DNA of 64,000 bases from Poriferisodalis sp965221945 (GCF_965221945.1 NZ_OZ244925.1:2170001-2234000); one strand, 5' to 3'. Shown: positions 16,941 to 26,164, counted from the stretch's first letter. Numbers and translations: made by a program. The notes: generated by a model not told the origin, from the letters alone.

Positions 16941-18368
16941 CTATCCCAACACGTATGTGCCGACGAAGTACGCCGCTGGCAATGCAAACAGCAGCGCATC
17001 GAAGCGGTCGAACACGCCGCCGTGACCGGGCAGCAGATTGCCCATGTCCTTCACGGCCACATCGCGCTTGACCAGCGACTGCGCCAGATCCCCGAGCGGC
17101 GCTGCGAGCGCGACGGCGAGGCTCAGCCACAACGCATCAAGCAGGCTTCCGGTCCACGGGAACACCCCGGGGAAGCGGTTCAGCACGAGAGTGGTGACCA
17201 CCACCGACAGCACGATTCCCCCGATGAGCCCTTCGTGTGTCTTGTTGGGGCTGATTCGTGGTGAAAGCCGGCTCTGGCCGGTCGTGCGGCCGATGACAAA
17301 GCCGCCGACGTCGTACACGGCGGTCCCGATCACGGCGCCGATCAGCATCGAGTCGCCGTTGGGTTCGCGCAAGATCAGCGCAGCGAATGAGCCCAATCCG
17401 CCCACCCACAACAGACCGAGCGCGGTAATGGCCAAGTTCGCAGTGGGATGATCCCGCTCGATGCCGAGCAAGAACCAGCAGAAGATCGTCACTGCGGACA
17501 CGGCCAGCACGATCGGGTAGGCCTCCACACCACGCAGGTGCACCCCGACGGTCAGGCCGGCGACGCCCGCGAGTCCTGCCAGCGTCGCCGGGCGGTATCC
17601 AAGCGGCCGGGCGGCCCGGTAGAACTCCGCTGCAGCCAAGACCAAGACAATCACGACGAGCGCGACGGTGGCTGCCTCGCCGAGCCGAAGCGCGCCGAAG
17701 AACAGCGCAGCCAGCGCCAACCCGACGACGATGGCGGCGGGCAGGTTGCGACCGCTGCGGCCTGCATCAGAGGGGCCGTTGTGCAAGACGGTTCGGGTTT
17801 CGTCGCTCACGACTCCACGCTCCTCGTAGTCCTGGCTCCCCTCGCGCCAGTGCGAGGCCGACGCATCGAGCCGGGCCCATTGAGCGAAGCGATCAGGTTC
17901 AGATGTCGCCGCGCCAGCCTCCGACGGTACTTCGGCTGCGGCTGGCGCTGTTGCGACCGGCGCCGATGCGGCAGCGGCCTCAGTCCCGGTGTCTTCCGGC
18001 ATCTCGGCCGGAGTCGGCTCGATGTCGGCCTGCGGGATCTGCGGCGTTGTCTCATCGTCGGGGGAATCGAACAACGGTTCATAACCGGCAGCATCGGGTT
18101 CGTCGGTTGGCGTTTGCGTCTCGCCGGCGATACGCGGGTCGTCGGGCAGCTGCGGAAACAGTCGCGAGCCCCCGCGACGCGCTGACTCTGCAGCCGCTGC
18201 GTCTGGCGCCGGCGGATCCACAGGCTCAGCCGGAGCTGGGGGCGCGGGAGGGTCAGTCGACTCGAAGTTCAGCAGCGGCCGGGTCGAGCCCAGCGGATCA
18301 TCAGTAGCCGCTGGATCGCTCGGATCCCCACCAGGGTGCGCCGGCGGATGCTCGCTGCTCTCGGACAT
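16941..18368 (-). CDS. cdsA: Phosphatidate cytidylyltransferase with long acidic N-terminal extension
   Basis: CdsA makes CDP-diacylglycerol from phosphatidate and CTP at the membrane. The C-terminal ~270 residues contain about eight hydrophobic segments and end in the family signature 'DMGNLLPGHGGVFDRFDALL'. The first ~205 residues are rich in Pro, Ala, Asp and Glu, with no recognisable domain, and are probably disordered and cytoplasmic. Total length 475 compares with about 270-300 in most bacteria. It is placed between frr and dxr, the classic order. Confidence 0.93.
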   Translation of the reverse strand: MSESSEHPPAHPGGDPSDPAATDDPLGSTRPLLNFESTDPPAPPAPAEPVDPPAPDAAAAESARRGGSRLFPQLPDDPRIAGETQTPTDEPDAAGYEPLFDSPDDETTPQIPQADIEPTPAEMPEDTGTEAAAASAPVATAPAAAEVPSEAGAATSEPDRFAQWARLDASASHWREGSQDYEERGVVSDETRTVLHNGPSDAGRSGRNLPAAIVVGLALAALFFGALRLGEAATVALVVIVLVLAAAEFYRAARPLGYRPATLAGLAGVAGLTVGVHLRGVEAYPIVLAVSAVTIFCWFLLGIERDHPTANLAITALGLLWVGGLGSFAALILREPNGDSMLIGAVIGTAVYDVGGFVIGRTTGQSRLSPRISPNKTHEGLIGGIVLSVVVTTLVLNRFPGVFPWTGSLLDALWLSLAVALAAPLGDLAQSLVKRDVAVKDMGNLLPGHGGVFDRFDALLFALPAAYFVGTYVLG

Positions 18369-18388
18369 CTACTTCCACACCTGTTCGC

Positions 18389-18955
18389 TCACACCTCGAG
18401 GAGTTCTTGCTCCTTGGCGTCCAACGCCCGATCAATGTCTCCGACGAACTTGGCGGTGTCAGCGTCGAGCTCCTGTTCGAAGCTGCGCTTCTGGTCGTTG
18501 GAGATCTCCTTCTCCTTTTCGAGCGTATCGAGATCGTGGCGAGCGCTGCGACGCAGGTTGCGCACCGCGACGCGCCCGTCTTCGGCCATCTGTTTCACCA
18601 CTCGTACCAGATCTTTGCGCCGATCCTCTGTCAGCGGAGGGAAGAGGAGGCGCAGGACATGGCCATCACTCGATGGGTTGATGCCCAGGTCAGACTCCAT
18701 GACCGCTTTGGAGATGGCGTCGAGCGCAACGCGGTCAAAGGGCTGGATGACCAGCATGCGAGCCTCGGGTACCGAGAATCCCGCCAACTGTTGCAGCGGA
18801 ACGGCCGCGCCGTAGTAGTCGACCTGAAGCTTCTCGACCAGCGCCGGCGTTGCTCGGCCAGTCCGGACCGTGCCGAAGTTGCCGCGGGCGTGTTCGACGG
18901 CGCTGCGCATGCGCTGGCGAGCGTCTCCGCAAATCTCGGCGGCGAATTCGCTCAC
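18389..18955 (-). CDS. frr: Ribosome recycling factor
   Basis: The 188-residue factor splits post-termination ribosomes together with EF-G. The sequence has the long three-helix bundle with 'FGTVRTGRATPALVEKLQVD', 'LGINPSSDGHVLRLLFPPLT' and 'RRKDLVRVVKQMAEDGRVAV'. Length is normal. It follows pyrH by about 70 bases and precedes cdsA. Confidence 0.96.
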   Translation of the reverse strand: MSEFAAEICGDARQRMRSAVEHARGNFGTVRTGRATPALVEKLQVDYYGAAVPLQQLAGFSVPEARMLVIQPFDRVALDAISKAVMESDLGINPSSDGHVLRLLFPPLTEDRRKDLVRVVKQMAEDGRVAVRNLRRSARHDLDTLEKEKEISNDQKRSFEQELDADTAKFVGDIDRALDAKEQELLEV

Positions 18956-19025
18956 CTGACCAGCGTACCGGGGCCCGTTCGAGTGTCGCCGTCACTCGCA
19001 AGCCAAGTGTTAGCCGCTGAACCGA

Positions 19026-19736
19026 TCAACGCACCAGCGTGCCCAACGCTTCGCCCTCGACGACGCTGCGGAAGTTCCCTCGCGTCATCAGATCGAAAAC
19101 CACGATGGGAGTGGCGTTGTCCTTGCATACGGCGATGGCTGCAGAGTCCATCACCGCCAGCTCCCGGGAGAGCACTTCGAGAAACGTGACCTCGCTGAGG
19201 AGCTGAGCGTCGGGGTCCGTCTGCGGATCGGCCGTATAAACACCGTCGACGCCCGAATGGGTGCCCTTCAGCACGACATCGGCGTCGACTTCCGCGGCAC
19301 GCAGCGCCGCAGCGGTATCCGTCGTGAAGAACGGGTTGCCGGTACCTGCCGCGAAGATCACCACGCGACCCTTTTCCAGGTGGCGCACAGCGCGACGTCG
19401 GATGTACGGCTCTGCGATCTGAGCCATCCCGATGGCGGTCATCACCCGTGTGGGCACGTCCCGCCGCTCGAGCGCATCTTGCAGCGCGAGCGCATTGATG
19501 ACGGTGGCGAGCATGCCCATGTAGTCAGACTGGGCGCGGTCCATGCCGCCAATCGAGCCTGCCATGCCACGCCAGATGTTGCCGCCCCCGACCACGACGG
19601 CGATATCGACTTCCAAGGAGGCCCACACATCGGCAATCTCCGATGCCAGCGCGTCGACCACCAAGGCGCTCACGTTGTGACCCCCAGGTTCAGCCAAGGC
19701 TTCGCCAGACAGCTTCAGCACCACCCGCCTCCACAT
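19026..19736 (-). CDS. pyrH: UMP kinase
   Basis: PyrH phosphorylates UMP to UDP. The 236-residue form begins 'MWRRVVLKLSGEALAEPGG' and has the amino-acid-kinase motifs 'DIAVVVGGGNIWRGMAG' and 'GTGNPFFTTDTAAALRAAEV'. 'LKGTHSGVDGVYTADPQTD' is also present. I prefer ATG 19736, which has GGAAGG upstream, over the GTG at 19793 that adds 19 non-conserved residues. It follows tsf closely. Confidence 0.93.
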   Translation of the reverse strand: MWRRVVLKLSGEALAEPGGHNVSALVVDALASEIADVWASLEVDIAVVVGGGNIWRGMAGSIGGMDRAQSDYMGMLATVINALALQDALERRDVPTRVMTAIGMAQIAEPYIRRRAVRHLEKGRVVIFAAGTGNPFFTTDTAAALRAAEVDADVVLKGTHSGVDGVYTADPQTDPDAQLLSEVTFLEVLSRELAVMDSAAIAVCKDNATPIVVFDLMTRGNFRSVVEGEALGTLVR

Positions 19737-19801
19737 CGGCGGGCCTTCCCAACGACGGGGCCTCTGCGGCTCGTCAGACACAGCCGCAGCCACCGGAGCG
19801 C

Positions 19802-20608
19802 TCAGCGGCCGATCTCGACCTGGACGAAACGCGTCACGGTTGCCGACCCGACGACATCGGCTACCGATCGTTTCTCGTCCTTCACGAACTTCTGCTCCAT
19901 GAGCGTGTGCTCGCGCAGATAGCCCGTCAGGCGGCCTTCGACGATCTTTCCCAGTGCCGCCTCGGGCTTGCCCTCATTCCGGCTGATGGCCTCGAACGTG
20001 GCCCGCTCGCGGTCAAGCACGTCCGCAGGCACATCCGAGCGCCGGATATAGGTGGGGCGGCTGCTGGCGATGTGCAGCGCAACGTCGTGGGCAACCTCGG
20101 GGGTCGCTCCGTCGAGTTCCACGAGCACAGCATTGACGCCACGGCCGTTCTGTTGGTGGACGTAGGCGTCGATACACGAACTGGCCGGTGCCTCGAAGCG
20201 CTCGACCGAGCCGACAGCGATGTTCTCCTTGAGCGTGATCTTGAGGTCGTCGATGGCTCCGGCCGCATCGGCAACAGCCGAAGGGCCGCCCGCGATCACA
20301 TCGCTCAGCAGCTGATCTGCCATCGATAAGAACCCATCGGACTTGGCCACGAAGTCTGTCTCGCAGCGCAATTCGACGATGGCACCAACTGGGCCGTTGC
20401 CATTGGGGACCACGCACGCCACTACGACGCCCTCGCTGTTGTCGCGATCGGCTCGCGCCGCGGACTTGGCGATGCCGTTCTCACGCAGCCATTGGGCTGC
20501 GGCCTCGGCGTCCCCGTCGCATCGGGTCAGCGCGTTCTTTGCATCCATCATCCCGGCGCCGGTGGCCTGGCGCAAGGCCTGGACATCCTTCGCGGTGAAC
20601 GCTGCCAT
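19802..20608 (-). CDS. tsf: Translation elongation factor Ts
   Basis: EF-Ts exchanges GDP for GTP on EF-Tu. The 268-residue protein begins 'MAAFTAKDVQALRQATGAGM', continues 'MDAKNALTRCDGDAEAAAQW', and has 'ELRCETDFVAKSDGF', the TDFV signature that contacts EF-Tu. The open frame extends upstream across rpsB to 21082, but that part is antisense-like composition in another frame of rpsB; the ATG at 20608 lies one base after the rpsB stop. Confidence 0.96.
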   Translation of the reverse strand: MAAFTAKDVQALRQATGAGMMDAKNALTRCDGDAEAAAQWLRENGIAKSAARADRDNSEGVVVACVVPNGNGPVGAIVELRCETDFVAKSDGFLSMADQLLSDVIAGGPSAVADAAGAIDDLKITLKENIAVGSVERFEAPASSCIDAYVHQQNGRGVNAVLVELDGATPEVAHDVALHIASSRPTYIRRSDVPADVLDRERATFEAISRNEGKPEAALGKIVEGRLTGYLREHTLMEQKFVKDEKRSVADVVGSATVTRFVQVEIGR

Positions 20609-20609
20609 G

Positions 20610-21641
20610 TCAGCTGGCTTCTTCTGTTCCGGTTGACACGGTGACGGTTTCGGATTCGCCAGTCTCAGCGGCAGGCTGTTCGGCAGGCTCGGCCTCGAGG
20701 GTCGCCGCAGCGTCATCGGAGGACTCGGCGTCGCTGCCGGCATCGGGGGATGCAGCAGGAGCCTCCGCGGAGCGCATGTCAGGAACCGCCGCGGCGGCAG
20801 CCGCCTTGGCGGCTTGGTCGGCAGCGATGCGGGCCTCGCGCTCAGCAGCCTCGGCCATTGCCGCACGCTGTGCCTCGGCCTGCTGCGCGGCGATGCGCGC
20901 TTCTTCTTCTGGCGAACGCTCCCCTGCTGGGGCCACCGCCACACCGCTGCGCTCGGCCATGTACCGACCTTCCCGGGCGGCATCGGCCATGACCCGGCAC
21001 AACAGTTCGGTCGAACGGATGGCGTCGTCGTTGCCCGGGATGACGTAGGTGATCGGGTCGGGATCGGAGTTCGAGTCGGCAACGGCCACCACTGGCAGCT
21101 TCAGCCGGACGGCCTCGGCAACTGCGATGTGTTCCTTCGGCGTATCGAGCACGAAGACGGCATCAGGCAGTTTGTCCATGTCCCGTATGCCGTTCAAGTT
21201 GCGTTGGAGCTTGGTGAGTTCGCGGGTGTGGAGGAGGGCTTCCTTCTTCGGCATGTTGTTGAAGTCACCGGCTGACTGCATCCGCTCGTACTCGAGCATC
21301 TTGGTGACACGGCCGCGGATGGTGCGGAAGTTGGTCAGCATCCCGCCCAGCCAGCGCTGGTTCACGTACGGCATGCCACACGCGTCGGCGTGACGCTGAA
21401 TCGGATACTGCGCTTGGCGCTTCGTACCGACGAACAGAATCGTTCCACCTCGCGCCACGGTGTCGCGTACGTACGCGTAGGCGTTCTCGAGGAGATCCAG
21501 CGTCTGCCGTAGATCGATGATGTAGATGCCGTTGCGCTCGCCCCACAAGAAGCGTTCCATCTTTGGATTCCAACGACGGGTTTGGTGGCCGAAATGGACG
21601 CCGGCTGCGAGCAGGTCGGACATGGTCACGACAGCGGACAT
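20610..21641 (-). CDS. rpsB: 30S ribosomal protein S2 with long C-terminal tail
   Basis: The S2 core spans about residues 1-230 ('GVHFGHQTRRWNPKMERFL', 'QRWLGGMLTNFRTI', 'PDAVFVLDTPKEHIAVAEA'). A tail of about 100 residues, rich in Ala, Glu and Gln, follows; its first part ('EEARIAAQQAEAQRAAMAEA') looks like a charged helix and the rest is acidic. Typical S2 proteins are 230-280 residues, so the tail is an addition. It is the first gene of rpsB-tsf-pyrH-frr. A hairpin lies in its leader at 21684-21703. Confidence 0.95.
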   Translation of the reverse strand: MSAVVTMSDLLAAGVHFGHQTRRWNPKMERFLWGERNGIYIIDLRQTLDLLENAYAYVRDTVARGGTILFVGTKRQAQYPIQRHADACGMPYVNQRWLGGMLTNFRTIRGRVTKMLEYERMQSAGDFNNMPKKEALLHTRELTKLQRNLNGIRDMDKLPDAVFVLDTPKEHIAVAEAVRLKLPVVAVADSNSDPDPITYVIPGNDDAIRSTELLCRVMADAAREGRYMAERSGVAVAPAGERSPEEEARIAAQQAEAQRAAMAEAAEREARIAADQAAKAAAAAAVPDMRSAEAPAASPDAGSDAESSDDAAATLEAEPAEQPAAETGESETVTVSTGTEEAS

Positions 21642-21683
21642 GGGTTCTCCTCCCCACGGTTCGAAACTCTGCGCCGGGAACGA

Positions 21684-21703
21684 CGCCGCTTTGGGAAGCG
21701 GCG
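21684..21703 (-). promoter_or_regulatory. Hairpin in the rpsB leader / M23-gene 3' region
   Basis: CGCCGCTT and AAGCGGCG form a perfect 8-bp stem with a TGGG loop, 43 bases upstream of rpsB. A second small GGGG/CCCC hairpin (21709-21719) adjoins it. There is no U-run, so it is not a clear intrinsic terminator. An S2-binding leader or an end for the upstream LytM gene are both possible. Confidence 0.4.
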
Positions 21704-21801
21704 ACCGCGGGGTCGCCCCGGCTGGTCAGTCAATAGGTGGTGGTGCTGCGGTCCCGAAGAGACTGCGCCTCCGGAAGATTGGGCCTCCGGGAGACTGGGC
21801 C

Positions 21802-22380
21802 TTAGAGCACCGCAATGCCAGCGCCGGAGTGTAACCAGCGCAGTTGCAGCCGGTACACCGAGGTTGACGCGGGCACGAGCCTCGGACGGCTGAAGGGTGG
21901 TCGCACGCCTGTGCTGGCGTCACCGTCGAAGATCAGGACTGGGTCGAGGTAGACCTCGCCCCGGCGCACGCCGACATGGAGCCGGTCGGCCGTGGTACCG
22001 AGCAGCTGTCCCTGATGCACCCGTTCACCTCGTTTGACGCCGATGCCGGCAACCCCGGAGTACGAGATCCGCAAACCATCGGGGTGGCTCACTGTGACGT
22101 GCAACCGGCCTCCCACGGGTCCAGCGAAGCTGACAATGCCGCGTGCGGCTGCCCAGAACGATGAGCCGGGCCGGGTCGCAAACTCGAGGCCGCGATTGCC
22201 CGGCCCGTATTCGTGCGCCGGGGGCCTGAAGTGATCGACGATGGTCCCGTGCACGGGCCAGATGTAGGTCAGCGCCGGCTCAGCCTGCGCTGATGCCGGA
22301 GCGGTTCCGGCGGCCAAGACAGCAGCGCACGCGGCAGCGCACGCAGCTGATGTGCTGAGACCACGGCCGCTGCGGCGCAC
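21802..22380 (-). CDS. Secreted LytM/M23-like domain protein, apparently degenerate active site
   Basis: The 192-residue protein begins at a GTG with a GAGGGG box. It has a signal peptide (basic start, then 'ACAAACAAVLAAG', probable cleavage after Ala-Ser-Ala). The rest matches the beta fold of LytM peptidases: 'YIWPVHGTIVDHF', 'FWAAARGIVSFAGPVGGRL', 'RISYSGVAGIGVKRGERVHQ'. The zinc motifs are not intact. The HxxxD motif reads N-R-G-L-E (62-66) and the HxH motif reads R-L-H (133-135). It may be a non-catalytic regulator, like EnvC/NlpD-type LytM proteins, or bind cell wall. The start is uncertain, because a tandem repeat lies immediately upstream. Confidence 0.75.
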   Translation of the reverse strand: MRRSGRGLSTSAACAAACAAVLAAGTAPASAQAEPALTYIWPVHGTIVDHFRPPAHEYGPGNRGLEFATRPGSSFWAAARGIVSFAGPVGGRLHVTVSHPDGLRISYSGVAGIGVKRGERVHQGQLLGTTADRLHVGVRRGEVYLDPVLIFDGDASTGVRPPFSRPRLVPASTSVYRLQLRWLHSGAGIAVL

Positions 22381-22402
22381 CCCTCGACCGCCGAGGCCTC
22401 GT

Positions 22403-22501
22403 TTGATGCGCCGACCCCACGAGGGCCGGCTGTGCTTGATGCGCCGACCCCACGAGGACCGGCTGTGCTTGATGCGCCGACCCCACGAGGGCCAGCTGTG
22501 C
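22403..22501 (-). repeat. Tandem repeat, 33-bp unit, three copies
   Basis: The units are 22403-22435, 22436-22468 and 22469-22501, differing at two or three positions; each contains TGCGCCGACCCCACGAGG. The array fills the gap between the LytM-like gene and xerC. All frames stay open because 33 is a multiple of three. Confidence 0.9.
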
Positions 22502-22523
22502 AGCAGGCACTCGAAGGCGGCGC

Positions 22524-23468
22524 TTACGCGCGCGGGTGCGCCGACTCGTACACCTCTCGCAGTCGTTCCCTGCTGAGGTGGGTATAGATCTGCGTCGTCG
22601 CGAGTCGCTGGTGGCCGAGCAATTCCTGCACGACGCGCAAGTCGGCTCCCCCGTCGAGCAAGTGTGTGGCGTAGGTGTGTCGCAAGGCGTGCGGATGGGT
22701 CGGCACAACGGAGTGCCGATCCAGGATCCGCTGAACGTCGCGTGCACCGAGCCGGTTGCCGCGCAGGTTCACGAACAGCGCAGCAGGGTCGCGATCGGCC
22801 CGATTGCGCAGACGCTGCGCATCGAATTCGTCGCTGCCGCCGTCCCGCCATGCTGCGAGCAGCGACACGGACGGCTCGCTGAGCGGCACACGCCGATGCT
22901 TGGCACCCTTGCCGATGACCTCGATGTGACTGTTGCCTGGCCGGAAGGCGCCGCGGTCGAGTTGGCACAGCTCGGCAACCCGCAGGCCGCTGCCGTACAG
23001 CATCTCGAGCACGAGCCGATCGCGTAGCTCCGTCGGGTCTGCGGGCACCGTGCCGTCGCCGAGCATCTCGGACACTTCGGCTGCGCCGAGCACGCGCGGC
23101 AAGCGTCCTGCGCCGGCGGGCGCGGCGAGCCCGAGCGTCGGATCGAGGTTGATCGCGCCGTCGCGCACCAGCCAGCCGTAGTAGCGCCTCAACGCCGATG
23201 CCTTGCGGGCCACGGACCGTCGCGACAGCCCGCGAACTGTCAGAAACGCGACGTAACGCCGAAGCCAACGCCGGTTGATGTCGCCTGGATTGCCGTGGCC
23301 GGCTCGGGAGGCCCAATCGGCGAATTGGCAAAGATCGGTCCGATACGCGCGCTTGGTGGACTCCGATGCCGCAGTGAGCGACAGCAAGAATTCTCCGACT
23401 CGCCACTCCGGGGGCGCTAGGTCCACCAGATCCACAGTACCGAGGAGTCCCCGCCCCTTCGCAAGCAC
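22524..23468 (-). CDS. xerC: Tyrosine recombinase XerC-like
   Basis: The 314-residue integrase-family recombinase probably resolves chromosome dimers at dif. The N-terminal SAM-like domain (1-~115) precedes the catalytic domain. The tetrad is visible: Arg in 'SGLRVAELCQL', Lys in 'IGKGAKHRRVPL', 'HALRHTYATHLLDGGADL', 'LLGHQRLATTQIYTHLS' with the nucleophilic Tyr. The genomic place beside dprA and comM matches xerC in many actinobacteria. XerD function cannot be excluded. Confidence 0.9.
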   Translation of the reverse strand: MLAKGRGLLGTVDLVDLAPPEWRVGEFLLSLTAASESTKRAYRTDLCQFADWASRAGHGNPGDINRRWLRRYVAFLTVRGLSRRSVARKASALRRYYGWLVRDGAINLDPTLGLAAPAGAGRLPRVLGAAEVSEMLGDGTVPADPTELRDRLVLEMLYGSGLRVAELCQLDRGAFRPGNSHIEVIGKGAKHRRVPLSEPSVSLLAAWRDGGSDEFDAQRLRNRADRDPAALFVNLRGNRLGARDVQRILDRHSVVPTHPHALRHTYATHLLDGGADLRVVQELLGHQRLATTQIYTHLSRERLREVYESAHPRA

Positions 23469-23489
23469 GATCGCGGCGATGCGGAAGTC

Positions 23490-24650
23490 TCATCTGGACT
23501 TCTCCCACCATCCGCCCGTTTCGGTGACCCAGCCTGACAACTGCAGCCGGCCGAGCGAAGATGCCAGTTCCGCCAGCGTCGCTTCGACTCGCAACGCCAG
23601 CTCATCGACCGAGCGGGGTCCGCCGATCAGCTCGTCCAGAACCTGACGGCCGAGATTGTCTTGGGGTGCTTCGGGCACTGCAGCCCCGGCCGCAGAGCCA
23701 GCATGCTCTCCCAGAGCCAGCAGGACATCGGACACGTCGCACGCGGGCGCACATCCGTCCGCGAGGAGACGGTTCGTGCCGACTGACGTCGCGCTGGTGA
23801 TCGGCCCGGGCACCGCCATCACGGGCCGGTCTCGCTCAACAGCAGCGTCGACGGTGTACATCGAGCCGCCCGAGGCACCCGATTCGACCACCACCAGTAC
23901 CTCGCTCAGCGCAGCCACGATGCGATTGCGAGCGGGAAAATGCCACTGCACGGCCGGAGTGCCGAGCGGATACTCGCTGAGCAGCGTTCCGTACTGTGCG
24001 ACGTCCGCCCACAGCGTCCGGTTGGCGGCCGGGTACACGCAATCCAGCCCGCTGCCAACGACACCGATGACAGGACCGCCCTCATCCAGCGCGGCACGCT
24101 GCGCGATGCCATCGATGCCAGTGGCAAGGCCTGACACCACCGCTACCCCATGGGCAGCCAGGCCCGTTCCGAGCAGCTGTGCCACGGTGCGGCCGTATGC
24201 GCTGCAGCGACGCGTACCGATGATGCCGACCCGCCTGGGCCCCGGCTCTAACGGCGCTCCCTGCCCGAACAGCACCGCTGGAGGCTCGGGCTCCGATTCC
24301 CACAGCTCGGCAGTGCCTTGACTGTCCGGAACGTGCAGCCAGACGCCCGCTCTCGTGTGGGCTTCGAGCAGATCCGTCCCGATCGGCCGCTCGCCACGTG
24401 CAGCTCGGTCAAGCGCTGCGGCTGCGTGCCGCTGCCACGTCGCGATCAATGTTGCGTCCACGCCCCGGCAAGCGCTCAGCCCGGCAACCGTTGCAGCCCG
24501 ACCAGAGCGCAGGTCCTCGACGGCATCGAGTGCAGTGCGGTCACCGAGCAGGGCCCGTAGGCGCGCCGGTCCAATTCGAGGCAAGGAGCACAATTCGAGC
24601 AGCGCTCCGATCTCTGACAGCTCGCCGGCATCGGCTGTTTCGACAATCAT
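23490..24650 (-). CDS. dprA: DNA processing protein DprA
   Basis: DprA protects incoming single-stranded DNA and loads RecA during transformation. The 386-residue protein has an N-terminal helical region with SAM/HhH character ('CSLPRIGPARLRALLGDR'). The Rossmann-like domain carries 'VGIIGTRRCSAYGRTVAQ' and 'GVAVVSGLATGIDGIAQRA'. A C-terminal winged-helix-like segment ('LDELIGGPRSVDELALRVEA') follows. It overlaps the comM stop by 4 bases. The dprA-comM pair suggests retained DNA-uptake or recombination functions, though no pilus genes are in the window. Confidence 0.93.
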   Translation of the reverse strand: MIVETADAGELSEIGALLELCSLPRIGPARLRALLGDRTALDAVEDLRSGRAATVAGLSACRGVDATLIATWQRHAAAALDRAARGERPIGTDLLEAHTRAGVWLHVPDSQGTAELWESEPEPPAVLFGQGAPLEPGPRRVGIIGTRRCSAYGRTVAQLLGTGLAAHGVAVVSGLATGIDGIAQRAALDEGGPVIGVVGSGLDCVYPAANRTLWADVAQYGTLLSEYPLGTPAVQWHFPARNRIVAALSEVLVVVESGASGGSMYTVDAAVERDRPVMAVPGPITSATSVGTNRLLADGCAPACDVSDVLLALGEHAGSAAGAAVPEAPQDNLGRQVLDELIGGPRSVDELALRVEATLAELASSLGRLQLSGWVTETGGWWEKSR

Positions 24651-26164
24651 CTGGCCGCCGCGGGAACGTGCAGGCTTCCGACGCTCGCACGCAGCGCGAG
24701 TGCCTCGTTCAGGCGTTCAGCGTCGACGACCGGATCGTCGCCGTCGAGGTCGCACAACGTCATGACGACGCAACGGACACGGTGCAATCCCCGGCCACTG
24801 AGCAGTCCCTTGGCCAGGCGCGTTCGCAGTTCGCGCCGGGCGGCCGCGGTGATCGGAGCGTGACGCTCCAGCTGCTCGTGGGTGAGCTCGGCGTTCGTCG
24901 CCACGCCGCGGCCAGCGGCCCGGGCACGTGCCGCCGTCACCCGTGCGCCGACCGTCTCGGTGGATTCACCACGAGCGCCGTCGAGCAGCTGATCGGGTTC
25001 GGGACGCTGAACTTGAACACGAAGGTCAAAGCGATCGAGCAGCGGCCCTGACAGCCGGCGCAGGTACCGGAGCCGGGCATGGTCGGAGCAACGACAGGAA
25101 TCGGGGCGGCCGGCCTGCCCGCAAGGGCATGGGTTCATGGCAGCCACCAGCAGGAACCGGGCGGGAAAGGTGCAGGCCCCCAACGCACGACTGATCCGCA
25201 CAACGCCCTCTTCGAGCGGTTGGCGCATGGCGTCGAGCACACTCGGTGCGAACTCTCCCAGCTCATCGAGGAACAGCACGCCGCGATGGGCCAGCGAGAT
25301 TTCTCCCGGGCGAATGGCCGTCGAGCCGCCGCCGATGAGTGCAGTCACGGTGGCGGTGTGATGCGGACTGCGAAGTACGGGGCGGGTCGCGAGGCCCGTC
25401 GGCAACGGCAAGCCAGCGGCCGATTGGACCCGCGTCGCCTCCATCGCGAACTGGCGGCTGAGCTCAGGCAGCAGACCCACGAGCCGTCGAGCCAGCATGG
25501 TCTTGCCTGCACCCGGTGGTCCCAGCATGAGCAGGTGGTGACCGCCCGCAGCGGCAACCTCGACGGCTCGGCGGGCGAGTGGCTGCCCGATCACGTCACC
25601 GAGATCAGGTACTGGCGCTGCGGGCGGTTGGGGCGGATCGGGCGGCGGATCAGGCCACGGCGCGCGGCCCGCGAGCACTGACGCCAGCTGGCCCAGCGTT
25701 TGAACAACGTGGACATCGCGGGGACCCGCAGCGAGAGCAAGGTGATACGACTCGGACGCGACGACGACGGCCCGGTCACGAAGCGCGTCGACAAGCGGCA
25801 GCACGCCCACCCCGCCCCGGACGACACCGTCGAGACCCAGTTCGCCCAAGAACGCTTTGCCGCGTAGCGACTCGGCCGGCAGCTGCTCGGTGACGGCCAA
25901 TACTGCGACGGCCATCGCCAGGTCCAAGACGGCGCCGCCCTTGCGCACACCCGACGGTGCCAGGTTCAGCGTGACGCGCCTGTCGGGCCAATCGAGTCCC
26001 GACGAGAGCACGGCGGCCCGCACCCGGTCCCGGGCCTCTCGGCACGCGGCGTCAGGGAGTCCGACGATGGTGAAGGACGGCAGACCGTTGGAAACGTGCA
26101 CCTCGACGGTGACAACATGACCGTCGACGCCGACGAGCGTCGCGGCGGTTGCAGCAGCCAGCAT
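24647..26164 (-). CDS. comM: YifB/ComM family Mg-chelatase-like AAA+ ATPase
   Basis: ComM is a hexameric branch-migration helicase that helps integrate DNA in transformation. The 505-residue protein has the N-terminal ChlI domain ('GLPDAACREARDRVRAAV', 'NLAPSGVRKGGAVLDLAMAV'), the Walker A 'GPPGAGKTMLARRLVG' near residue 215, Walker B 'GVLFLDELGEF', and a C-terminal Mg-chelatase domain. I chose ATG 26164, which has GAGGAGG five bases upstream; the longer frame to 26401 lacks family similarity. Confidence 0.94.
   Translation of the reverse strand: MLAAATAATLVGVDGHVVTVEVHVSNGLPSFTIVGLPDAACREARDRVRAAVLSSGLDWPDRRVTLNLAPSGVRKGGAVLDLAMAVAVLAVTEQLPAESLRGKAFLGELGLDGVVRGGVGVLPLVDALRDRAVVVASESYHLALAAGPRDVHVVQTLGQLASVLAGRAPWPDPPPDPPQPPAAPVPDLGDVIGQPLARRAVEVAAAGGHHLLMLGPPGAGKTMLARRLVGLLPELSRQFAMEATRVQSAAGLPLPTGLATRPVLRSPHHTATVTALIGGGSTAIRPGEISLAHRGVLFLDELGEFAPSVLDAMRQPLEEGVVRISRALGACTFPARFLLVAAMNPCPCGQAGRPDSCRCSDHARLRYLRRLSGPLLDRFDLRVQVQRPEPDQLLDGARGESTETVGARVTAARARAAGRGVATNAELTHEQLERHAPITAAARRELRTRLAKGLLSGRGLHRVRCVVMTLCDLDGDDPVVDAERLNEALALRASVGSLHVPAAAR

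Noticed and set aside
21802..23511. 569-residue ORF covering the LytM gene and xerC
   Set aside because: Only the last third matches a family. The rest is xerC in a wrong frame joined by the 33-bp repeats, which cannot introduce stops.
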